Shown one piece after another: positions 1 to 6,929 of a stretch of 8,423 nt of DNA. The stretch's first letter is position 1. Each line of letters starts with the position of its first letter. A program made the position numbers and the translations under genes. Source of the DNA: DAOMOP01 sp035444405 (GTDB lineage: Bacteria > Pseudomonadota > Gammaproteobacteria > Burkholderiales > Rhodocyclaceae); assembly GCA_035444405.1 (NCBI GenBank), contig DAOMOP010000176.1, forward strand, positions 1-8,423, read 5' to 3'. The notes under the pieces are model-generated. The model ran no database searches, was not told the origin of the DNA, and saw nothing but the letters and a program-made list of their open reading frames with translations.

Positions 1-208
1 TGACCGTCTCCAGCCACTTGCGCCCCTGGCGCCGCGTGCGCACGGCGATGCCGTGCGCCTTGAGCGCGAGATCGGCCGTGTCGAAGTAGGTGTTCTCGAG
101 CGTCGCCGTCGGTGCGGCCTTTTCGGCCGCCGCGAACAGCGGATGGCGCCGCAGGGCGGGCAAGGCCTTGCGCGGCAAGGCGAGTTTGAGCTCGATTTCG
201 TGGTCCAT
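1..208 (-). CDS. ygiF: CYTH-domain protein, YgiF-like inorganic triphosphatase (3' part outside window)
   Basis: Only the first 69 codons are in the window; the rest lies beyond the left edge. The minus-strand translation begins MDHEIELKLALPRKAL. It carries the CYTH signature ExExK at residues 4-8 (E4, E6, K8), then N-T-Y-F-D-T at 39-44 and a basic G-I-A-V-R-T-R-R strand at 53-60. This is the expected start of a triphosphate tunnel enzyme, where the ExExK acidic residues bind the metal and the basic residues bind phosphate. The E. coli relative YgiF hydrolyses inorganic tripolyphosphate and has a C-terminal CHAD domain. Whether this protein has a CHAD domain cannot be seen. The ATG at 208-206 puts ExExK at its usual place close to the N-terminus, and a weak purine-rich GAGGCG lies just upstream. 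The gene follows glnE on the same strand after 122 bp, so co-transcription is possible, but a separate promoter may exist. The family call is firm; the substrate is inferred. Confidence 0.87.
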   Translation of the reverse strand, partial: MDHEIELKLALPRKALPALRRHPLFAAAEKAAPTATLENTYFDTADLALKAHGIAVRTRRQGRKWLETV

Positions 209-277
209 GACGCGCCTCGCGGCCCGCGCTGTCGGACGGTCGCGGGGCGGGGCGCCGGCGACCGGGCGGGCACCGCC

Positions 278-283
278 ATTCTA
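278..283 (-). promoter_or_regulatory. Possible -10 element upstream of the CYTH gene
   Basis: The minus strand reads GGCTAGAAT here, with TAGAAT one base from the TATAAT consensus. It lies about 70 bases before the CYTH start codon, inside the 122-bp glnE-CYTH gap. I see no good -35 hexamer at 16-18 bases spacing (17 bases gives AACACC). The support is the rarity of such an AT-rich hexamer in this GC-rich sequence and its position between genes. The same nine bases, GGCTAGAAT, occur upstream of glnE on the same strand. Confidence 0.3.
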
Positions 284-330
284 GCCCGCGCGCGCTCGTC
301 GGTGTTCGTTCCGCATATGACGGAAATGTT

Positions 331-3033
331 TCAGCCGCGCTGGCCGGGGGCCGGCTCGCCGAACACGTGCGACCACAGCGCGAGTACTGGCGCGCGCGCG
401 TCGTCGAGCTCGCTCTCGGCCACGCGCGTGGGCTGCGCGTTCAGGCGCTGGCGATGCTGCAGGCGCCGATACAGCCGGTACGAGTCGGCACAGCGTGCGG
501 CCAGCTCGACCGGAATCAGGCCGAGCTCGCCGGCGATGCGCAGCAGCGCGATGTTGCCGAGATTGGCGGTGAGCTCGGCGTGCCGATGCGCGTGGCCGAG
601 CACCAGGTACTGGATGATGAACTCGACATCGACCAGTCCGCCGGCGTCGTGCTTGAGTTCGAACAGCTCGCCCTTGCCGGCATGTGCCTCGCGCATCTTG
701 CGGCGCATCGCCAGCACCTCCTGGCGCAGTGCATCGAGCTCGCGCGGCTGGCGCAACACCTCGCAGCGGATGCGTTCGAAGGCCGCACCGAGCGCTGGAT
801 CGCCGGCGCAGAAGCGCGCCCGCGTGAGCGCCTGGTGCTCCCACACCCAGGCCGATTCGAGCTGGTACTTGCGGAACGCCTCGAGCGAGGTCACCAGCAG
901 ACCGGCGTCGCCGTTCGGGCGCAGGCGCAGATCGGTGTCGAACAGGATGCCGGCCGCGGTGCGGCTGGACAGCCAGGTGTTGATGCGCTGGGCGAAGCGC
1001 GAATAGACCTCCATCGCTTCGGGCGCGTCGTCGTCGAACAGGAACACGATGTCGAGATCCGACGCGTAACCGAGCTCCTTGCCGCCGAGTTTGCCGTAGG
1101 CGATCACCGCGAACCTGGGGTCGTCGCGATGGCGCTTCCTGATCTTGCGCCACACCACCGGCAGCGTCAGCTCGATGACGAGATCGGCGAGCGCCGACAG
1201 GTGGTCGGCGAGCCGCTCGACGGTGAGCTTGCCGGCGATGTCCTGCGTCAGCAGCCGGAATATCTGGGCGTGGTGCTGCTCGCGCATCAGGTCCATCTGC
1301 CGCTCCATGTCGGGCTCGGTCGCGTCGAGCGCCTGTGCGAGCTCGGCGGCGAGGCCGGGCCAGTCGGGCTCGTGGTCGAGCTGGCGCTCGTCGAGCAGCT
1401 CGTCGAGCAGGATCGGATGGCGGGTCAGGTATTGCGCCGCCCAGCGCGATGCGCTCATCAGGTCGGCGACGCGCTTGAGCGCCTGCGGATACTGCTGCAG
1501 CAGGGCCAGGTAGGCGCCGCGCCGGCTGATCGTCTCGAGCAGATTCAGGCAGCGCGCGAGCGTCTCGTCGGGCATCGGCGTCGCCGCCGCGGCCTCGACG
1601 ACGCGCGGCACGAGCGCATCGAAGCGCCCGCGGATGTGCTCGGGCAGCTGCTGGTAGCGCGGGCTGGTGTGGATCGACGACAGCTCCTGGGCGGCCGCGT
1701 GCGGATTGCGGTAACCGAGCCCGGCCAGCAGCGGGCTGACGCGCTCCTCGTTGCGCACCGAATTCCACAGTGCGTCGAGCTCGTGGTTCTCGTCGCTCGG
1801 ATTGCCGAACACGTCGTCGAAATGGCGGCTCACCGCCTCGCGGTGCGTCTCGAGCGCGGCGAGCAGCGCGTCGACGTCGGCATGGCCCATCGCGCGTGCG
1901 ACGAGCGCCCGGTCCTCGGCGCTGTCGGGCAGGTCGTGGGTCTGTGCGTCGTCGAGGTACTGCAGCCGGTGCTCGAGGCGGCGCAGGAACACGTAGGCCT
2001 CCGAGAGCTCGGCGACCGCCTCTGCCGTCAGGATGCCGCGGCTCGCGAGCCCGGCCAGCACCTTCAGCGTCGGGCGGAGCTGCAGCCCGGCATCGCGTCC
2101 GCCGCGGATCAGCTGGAATACCTGGGCGATGAACTCGATCTCGCGGATGCCGCCCGGTCCGAGCTTGACGTTGTTGGCACGGTCGCGGCGCGCGACCTCG
2201 CGGCGGATCTGCGCGTGCAGGCTGCGCATCGCGTTGATCGCGCCGAAGTCCAGATACTTGCGGAACACGAACGGGCGGGCGATCTGCTCGAGCTCGCGGT
2301 AGCGCTCGCCTTCGAGCACGCGGGCCTTGATCCACGCATAGCGCTCCCATTCGCGGCCCTGCGTGATGAAGTAGTTCTCGAGCGCGTCGAACGAGCACAC
2401 CAGCGGACCGGACTCGCCGTTCGGGCGCAGCCGCATGTCGACGCGGAACACCTGTCCGTGCTCGGTCACCTCGGACAGCGTGCGGATGAGCTGCCTGCCG
2501 AGGCGCTCGAAGAACTCGAAATTGCTGACGACCTTGTCGCCGCCGGTATCGCCGTCCTCGGGATAGACGAAGATCAGGTCGATGTCGGAGGAGACGTTGA
2601 GCTCGCGGCCGCCGAGCTTGCCCATCCCGATCACCAGGAGTTCCTGTTCCCAGCCCGAGCGCGACAGCGGCTTGCCATGGCGCCGCGTGAGTGCGTCGAA
2701 AAGGAGGGTGTAGGCGTTGCGGATGCAGGTCTCGGCCAGCACCGTCATCGTCTCGGTGACCTCGGCGAGATCGGCACGGCCGCCCAGGTCGCGCACGGCG
2801 ACGTGGCACATCACCCACGTGCGCAGCTGGCGCAGCACGGCCGACAGGTTGTCCTCGCACAGTGCCTGCTCGTCCACAAAGGCCTGCATCGCGTCGGCGT
2901 CGAGCGCGCGCTCGATCGACGCCGACAGCCGCTCGGCAAGCCACGGCCGGCTGCCCAGCATGCGTGCGACATAGCGGGAGAGCTCGGCGCCTTCGCGCAG
3001 CGCGGCGGGCAGGCCTGAAGGATCGAGAAGCAT
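331..3033 (-). CDS. glnE: Bifunctional glutamine synthetase adenylyltransferase/adenylyl-removing enzyme
   Basis: GlnE controls glutamine synthetase by attaching AMP to it or removing AMP from it, under the PII signal protein, in the cytoplasm. The protein is 900 residues; E. coli GlnE is about 946. It shows the expected duplicated nucleotidyltransferase layout. The N-terminal (removing) domain has GMGKLGG at 136-142, SSDID with metal-binding D150 and D152, and RLRPNGE at 201-207. A GGIREIEFI helix lies at 294-302. The C-terminal (adenylylating) domain has AYGKLGG at 645-651, SDLD with D659 and D661, RLRPNGD at 703-709, and GGLVDVEFI at 798-806. Both catalytic centres look intact. I chose the ATG at 3033-3031 (MLLDPSGLPAAL) because the in-frame extension back to 3138 is arginine-rich and overlaps the divergent yhdP start. 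The chosen start has no clear Shine-Dalgarno sequence. The gene is divergent from yhdP and is followed by the CYTH gene. Confidence 0.97.
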   Translation of the reverse strand: MLLDPSGLPAALREGAELSRYVARMLGSRPWLAERLSASIERALDADAMQAFVDEQALCEDNLSAVLRQLRTWVMCHVAVRDLGGRADLAEVTETMTVLAETCIRNAYTLLFDALTRRHGKPLSRSGWEQELLVIGMGKLGGRELNVSSDIDLIFVYPEDGDTGGDKVVSNFEFFERLGRQLIRTLSEVTEHGQVFRVDMRLRPNGESGPLVCSFDALENYFITQGREWERYAWIKARVLEGERYRELEQIARPFVFRKYLDFGAINAMRSLHAQIRREVARRDRANNVKLGPGGIREIEFIAQVFQLIRGGRDAGLQLRPTLKVLAGLASRGILTAEAVAELSEAYVFLRRLEHRLQYLDDAQTHDLPDSAEDRALVARAMGHADVDALLAALETHREAVSRHFDDVFGNPSDENHELDALWNSVRNEERVSPLLAGLGYRNPHAAAQELSSIHTSPRYQQLPEHIRGRFDALVPRVVEAAAATPMPDETLARCLNLLETISRRGAYLALLQQYPQALKRVADLMSASRWAAQYLTRHPILLDELLDERQLDHEPDWPGLAAELAQALDATEPDMERQMDLMREQHHAQIFRLLTQDIAGKLTVERLADHLSALADLVIELTLPVVWRKIRKRHRDDPRFAVIAYGKLGGKELGYASDLDIVFLFDDDAPEAMEVYSRFAQRINTWLSSRTAAGILFDTDLRLRPNGDAGLLVTSLEAFRKYQLESAWVWEHQALTRARFCAGDPALGAAFERIRCEVLRQPRELDALRQEVLAMRRKMREAHAGKGELFELKHDAGGLVDVEFIIQYLVLGHAHRHAELTANLGNIALLRIAGELGLIPVELAARCADSYRLYRRLQHRQRLNAQPTRVAESELDDARAPVLALWSHVFGEPAPGQRG

Positions 3034-3050
3034 GGCGGCGGGGTTCCGGA

Positions 3051-3056
3051 TAGAAT
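3051..3056 (+). promoter_or_regulatory. Possible -10 element for the yhdP operon
   Basis: TAGAAT on the plus strand, in the 95-bp divergent gap, about 73 bases before the first yhdP ATG. No convincing -35 is visible: the 17-base spacing gives AAGCAT, which overlaps the glnE start codon. The call rests on position and on the rarity of this AT-rich hexamer here. It would give a transcript start near 3063. Confidence 0.3.
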
Positions 3057-3106
3057 GGGCTCGACTCGGCACAGCATACCGACGGCGTGTCCGTGCCGCC
3101 AGGCTG

Positions 3107-3135
3107 ATTCTAGCCAGCCGGACCCAGCATGTCGT
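3107..3135 (-). promoter_or_regulatory. Candidate sigma-70 promoter for glnE
   Basis: On the minus strand, ACGACA (3135-3130, 4 of 6 matches to TTGACA) is followed after exactly 17 bases by TAGAAT (3112-3107, 5 of 6 matches to TATAAT). This would start transcription near 3100 and leave a leader of about 67 bases before the glnE ATG. The -35 box overlaps the first candidate ATG of yhdP (3129), so polymerase binding for glnE would touch the yhdP start region. It is the best two-box match I found in the window, but it was found by eye only. Confidence 0.45.
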
Positions 3136-3208
3136 CACGCCCTGCGTCCATCATGAACACCCCTTCCGCATCCTCCCCGGACGAGCCGGTGCCGCCGGCC
3201 GTGATGTC

Positions 3209-3239
3209 CGCCGCACTCAGGCGCCGCCTGAGTGCGGCG
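3209..3239. repeat. Perfect 15-bp inverted repeat with one-base centre
   Basis: The arm at 3209-3223 (CGCCGCACTCAGGCG) is exactly complementary to the arm at 3225-3239, around a single C at 3224. In RNA it would fold as a stem of about 13 bp with a small loop. It lies inside the yhdP reading frame, coding for the basic cap and the start of the membrane segment, and begins two bases after the third candidate ATG (3204-3206). It is also about 175-205 bases upstream of the glnE start codon. No T-run follows it, so it is not a standard terminator. Confidence 0.9.
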
Positions 3240-3626
3240 CTCGTCGTCGTCTTCTTCGTGCTGGGCGGCCTGCTGCTCGTGGTTCGCGAGGTTCTCGTCC
3301 CGCGCATCGCCGATTTCCGCCCGCAGGTGGTCGCCGCCCTCGAGCATGCGATCGGCCTGCCGGTGGCGGTCGAACGGCTGTCGGCGGACTGGCAGGGCTG
3401 GCGTCCGCGCGTGCATCTGGCCGGAGTGACCGTGCGCGATCGCAGCGGCGCGGCCGCCCTGCATCTCGACGCGGTCGACGGCACGCTCGCGTGGTCGTCG
3501 CTGTGGCGCCTGCGGGCACACTTTCATCGCCTGGTGCTGACCGCACCCGAGCTCGCGCTGCGCCGCGATGCGTCCGGCGCGCTGTTCGTCGCCGGTGTGC
3601 GCATCGATCCGCAGGCGCAGGGGCGC

Positions 3627-3640
3627 GGCGGCTTGCGCAG
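3627..3640 (+). other. Frameshift junction in yhdP
   Basis: Upstream, the family-like reading uses codons starting at positions divisible by 3 (… R-I-D-P-Q-A-Q-G-R-G-G). Downstream, it uses codons starting one base earlier in phase (… A-Q-R-E-I-V-I-V-D-A). The bases between are GGCGGCTTGCGCAG. The change of phase fits a net loss of 3n+1 bases. YhdP relatives usually have a short stretch like xDWLL just before the R/Q-Q-R-E-I-V segment, and it is missing here, so a loss of roughly 13 or 16 bases fits better than a single base. There is no heptameric slippery sequence, so programmed frameshifting is unlikely. Confidence 0.85.
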
Positions 3641-6600
3641 CGCGAGATCGTCATCGTCGACGCGGCGCTGAGCTGGACCGACGAGCTGCGCAAGGCGCCG
3701 CCGCTGCGCCTGGATGCGCTCGATTTCCGGCTGTCGAACGTCGGCGCCCGCTCCCGCTTCGGCCTGCGCGCGCGCCCGCCGGCCGCGCTGGCGACGCTGC
3801 TCGACGTGCGTGGCGATCTGGTCGGCCTGCGTCCGGCCGCCTGGGCGGGGCAGCTGTATGCGGCCGTGCACGACGCCGATCTGGGCGCATGGCAGGCGTG
3901 GGTCGATTTCCCCGCACCCTTGTCGGGCTTCGGCGCGGCGCGCAGCTGGATCGACGTGCGCGACGGCGAGGTCGCGGCGATGCAGGCCGATGTGGCGCTC
4001 GACGCGGTCACGACGCGCCTCGGCGAGCAGCTGCCCGAGTTGCATCTGCAGAGCCTGCGCGGGCGCTTCGGCTTGAGACGGCTCGCCGATGGCCACGAAT
4101 TGTCGGCGCGCGCGCTCGAGCTCATGGCCGGCGACACGCTGCAGATGCCGCCGACCGATATCGCCCTCGTCGTCCATGATCGCGACGCGCAGGGCCGCAG
4201 CGCCGGCAGCCTGCGTGCAAACCGGCTCGATGTCGGCGTGATCGCCGGCCTGTCGGCGCATCTGCCGCTGACCGAGGCGCTGCGCGCGCAGCTCGAGGCG
4301 TTCGCGCCGCAGGGACGCCTCGACGACGTCGAGCTCGCCTGGCAGGGTGCGCCGGGCGGGCTCACGGCTTGGCAGGTGCACACGCGCCTGAGCGATGTCG
4401 CGCTGTCGGCGCACGGGCATGTGCCCGGAGTGGCCGGCCTGTCCGGCGAGCTCTCGGGCGACCAGGATCGCGGCCGCTTTCGCGTCACCGGCGCCGATGC
4501 GCTGGTCGACCTGCCGGCCGTCTTTCCCGAGCCGCGGCTCGCCTTGGCGAGCGTGCAGGCCGACGGCGGCTGGGTGCGCCGCGACGGGCGGCTGGAGATC
4601 GTCCTCGACGGCCTGCGCTTCGAGAACCCGGATGCCGCCGGCAGCGCGTCGGGGCGTTACGTGCCGGTGGCCGGCCGGCGCGGCGAGATCGATCTGGCCG
4701 CACGGCTCACGCGCGCCGACGGCGAGGCAGTGTGGCGATACCTGCCATGGGTGGTCAGCGAGACGACGCGCAAGTGGCTGCGCCGCGCCCTCACCGGCGG
4801 CAGCGTGCCCGAGGCGCGCTTGCGCCTGCAGGGCGACCTGAACGACTTTCCGTTCGACGAGGAGGGCAAGCCGGGCCAGTTTCTGGTGACCGCCCGCGTC
4901 GCCGGCGCCAAGCTGCACTACGCCGACGGCTGGCCGCTCATCGAGGACATCAACGGCGAGCTGCGCTTCGAGGGTGCGGGCCTGCGCATCAGCGCCGACG
5001 GCGCGCGCATGTTCGGTGTCGCGCTCACCGAAGTGGTGGCCGACGTGCCCGAGCTCGACGCCCCGGGCGGTGCGGTGATGACGGTGCGCGGACGCGCGAA
5101 CGGCCCGAGCGAGGATTTTCTGCGCTTCATCGATGCGAGCCCGGTGCGCAAGCGCATCGGTGCATTCACCGATCGGCTGCGTGCCGAGGGGCGGGGCGCG
5201 CTCGAGCTGAGTCTGGTGATGCCCCTGCGCGACATCGCGCGTACCCGCATCGAGGGCGAGTTCCGATTTGCCGGCAATCGTGTCTCGGTGATGGAGGGAC
5301 TGCCGCCGCTCACGGATGCGCGCGGGCGGGTGCGCTTCACCGAGGCGACCCTGTCGATCAGCGACGCATCGGCACGGGCGCTCGGTGAGCCGATGCGCCT
5401 GTCGGCACGCACGCCGCAGGCGGGCCACGTGAGCTTTCGCGTCGAGGGTGGCGCAGCGATGCGTGCGCTGCGCGAGACCTACGACGTCCCGCTGCTTGCG
5501 CATCTGTCCGGTGCGACGGCGTGGCAGGCCGACATCGACGTCGAGCCCCAGGCTACGCAGGTGCGTGTGGCGAGTACGCTCGAGGGCGTGTCGTCCAGCC
5601 TGCCGCAGCCGTTCAACAAACGCGCGGCCGAAGCGTGGCCGCTCGAGCTGCGGATCGCGTTTCGCGAACGGGGCGCGTACGAACATTTGCGCGGCGACAT
5701 TGCGGGCCGTGGCGCGCTCGAGCTCGCGCGACGGCGGACCGAGCACGGCTGGCAGGTCGAGCGCGGCGGAGTGGCGCTGTTCGCGCCGCTGGCGCTGATG
5801 GAGCGCGGCATCATGCTGTCGGCCGCGCTCGAGCAGCTCGACGTCGACGCGTGGCGCCGCGCGCTCGACGTCGCGTTCGGCCGCAGCCTCGGCGGCTTCG
5901 AACTCGGCGCCATCGCCGACGCCGACGGCTGGAAGGGCCGGGTGGCCAGCGAGGCGGCCGACGGGACCTTCGAGTGGCGCGGCGCCGGGCACGGCGCGCT
6001 GCATGCACGCCTGACGCGGCTGACGATCGGAAGTGCCGACGAGGCGCCGCGCGCGCTCGAGGACGCACTGGCCGACGAGCCGCTGCGCAAGCTTCCGGCG
6101 CTCGACATCGTTGCCGAGCGCTTTGCGCTGCACGGTCGCGATCTCGGACGCCTCGAGCTGCAGGCGGCCAATCAGGCCGGTGCGTGGACGCTCGACACGC
6201 TGGCGCTGCAAAGCGACGAGGGGCGCTTCAGCGCGACCGGACAGTGGCGCCCCGGACGTGACCAGCGCACCGAGCTCGACTTCGATCTGCAGACCGGCGA
6301 CGTCGGTGCGTTGCTCGCCCGCATCGGCCATCCGCAAGCGGTGCGGGGCGGCACCGCCTCGCTGAGCGGCCGCATCGCATGGGGTGGCGCGCCGACACGC
6401 ATCGATCATGCCACCTTGGACGGTGAGTTCGAACTGCAGGCCCGCAGCGGGCAGTTCCGCCAGCTCGAGCCGGGGGTCGGGCGTCTGCTCGGGGTGCTGA
6501 GCCTGCAGGCCTTGCCGCGCCGCCTCTCGCTCGACTTTCGCGACGTGTTCAGCGAAGGTTTCGCCTTCGACGGCATTTCCGGTAGCATCGCGATGACCGG

Positions 6601-6914
6601 CGGCGTGATGCGCACCGACGACCTGCACATCGTCGGACCCGCGGCACGGGTGTGGATCGGCGGCTCGGCCGATGTCGCCCGCGAGACGCAGGACCTGCGC
6701 GTGATCGTCCAGCCGACGCTGTCCGAATCGGTGGCGGTCGGAGCGGCCGCCGGACTGATCAATCCGGTCGCCGGCGTGCTCGCCTACATCGCGCAGAAAG
6801 TGCTCAGCGATCCGATCGAGCGCATGTTTGCCTACGGCTACGCGATTAGCGGGACGTGGGCCGACCCGAAAGTCGAAAAGCTCGGCGGCGTCGCCTTCGA
6901 CGACGGCCGCAGTC

Positions 6915-6920
6915 AAGGAG
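6915..6920 (+). promoter_or_regulatory. Shine-Dalgarno sequence deciding the TTG start of the hydrolase
   Basis: AAGGAG lies inside the last codons of yhdP, nine bases before the TTG at 6930. It is the strongest ribosome binding site in the window. It also stands four bases before an ATG at 6925, but that frame reads ATG-AAT-TGA and ends at once. Confidence 0.75.
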
Positions 6921-6929
6921 ACCGATGAA

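Larger units (their letters stand above)
3129..6928 (+). pseudogene. yhdP: YhdP-family AsmA-like envelope protein, split by a frameshift near 3633
   Basis: YhdP proteins (TIGR02099/DUF3971 with an AsmA_2 C-terminal domain) are anchored in the inner membrane, span the periplasm and, in E. coli, act with TamB and YdbH in phospholipid transport to the outer membrane. Frame one (3129-3671, 180 codons) holds RRR at 31-33, one membrane segment at about 34-52, and the conserved start of the periplasmic region (GLPVAVERLSADW, 76-88). From about 3635 the homology continues in another frame (AQREIVIVDAALSW) to the TGA at 6926. Near the end are LDFRDVFSEGF, G-G-V-M-R-T-D-D and LINPVAGVLAYIA, all typical of the family's C-terminus. 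Joined, the protein would be about 1,265 residues, almost the E. coli length (about 1,266). No stop or other lesion is seen after the shift. The ATG at 3129 is the first of three candidates (also 3153 and 3204); it has a weak GGA six bases upstream. It probably leads an operon with the hydrolase and tldD. It is either truly disrupted or carries a sequence error. Confidence 0.9.

Noticed and set aside
237..264. Inverted repeat CGGTCGC/GCGACCG in the glnE-CYTH gap
   Set aside because: Seven pairs around a 14-base GC-rich loop and no T-run; expected often enough by chance at this base composition.
309..325. Hairpin TTCCG/CGGAA after the glnE stop as a terminator
   Set aside because: Only five pairs, a seven-base loop and no T-run on the minus strand.
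281..2944. 887-codon minus-strand frame overlapping glnE out of phase
   Set aside because: Arg/Ala-rich shadow in the wrong phase of glnE.
367..3018. 883-codon open frame on the plus strand, antisense to glnE
   Set aside because: It is a mirror of glnE codon bias in GC-rich DNA. It has no recognisable domain, while glnE on the other strand has both complete catalytic motifs.
3034..3138. N-terminal extension of glnE to an ATG at 3138
   Set aside because: The added 35 residues are Arg-rich and unlike GlnE, and the extension would overlap the candidate promoter and the yhdP start.
3627..3640. Programmed -1 frameshifting in yhdP
   Set aside because: No slippery heptamer is present, no stimulatory structure was seen just downstream, and family residues seem to be missing at the join. 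A deletion or sequence error is simpler.
6828..6929. Upstream ATG start for the hydrolase
   Set aside because: It would overlap yhdP by about 100 bases and add non-family residues. The TTG at 6930 has a strong, well-spaced Shine-Dalgarno sequence.
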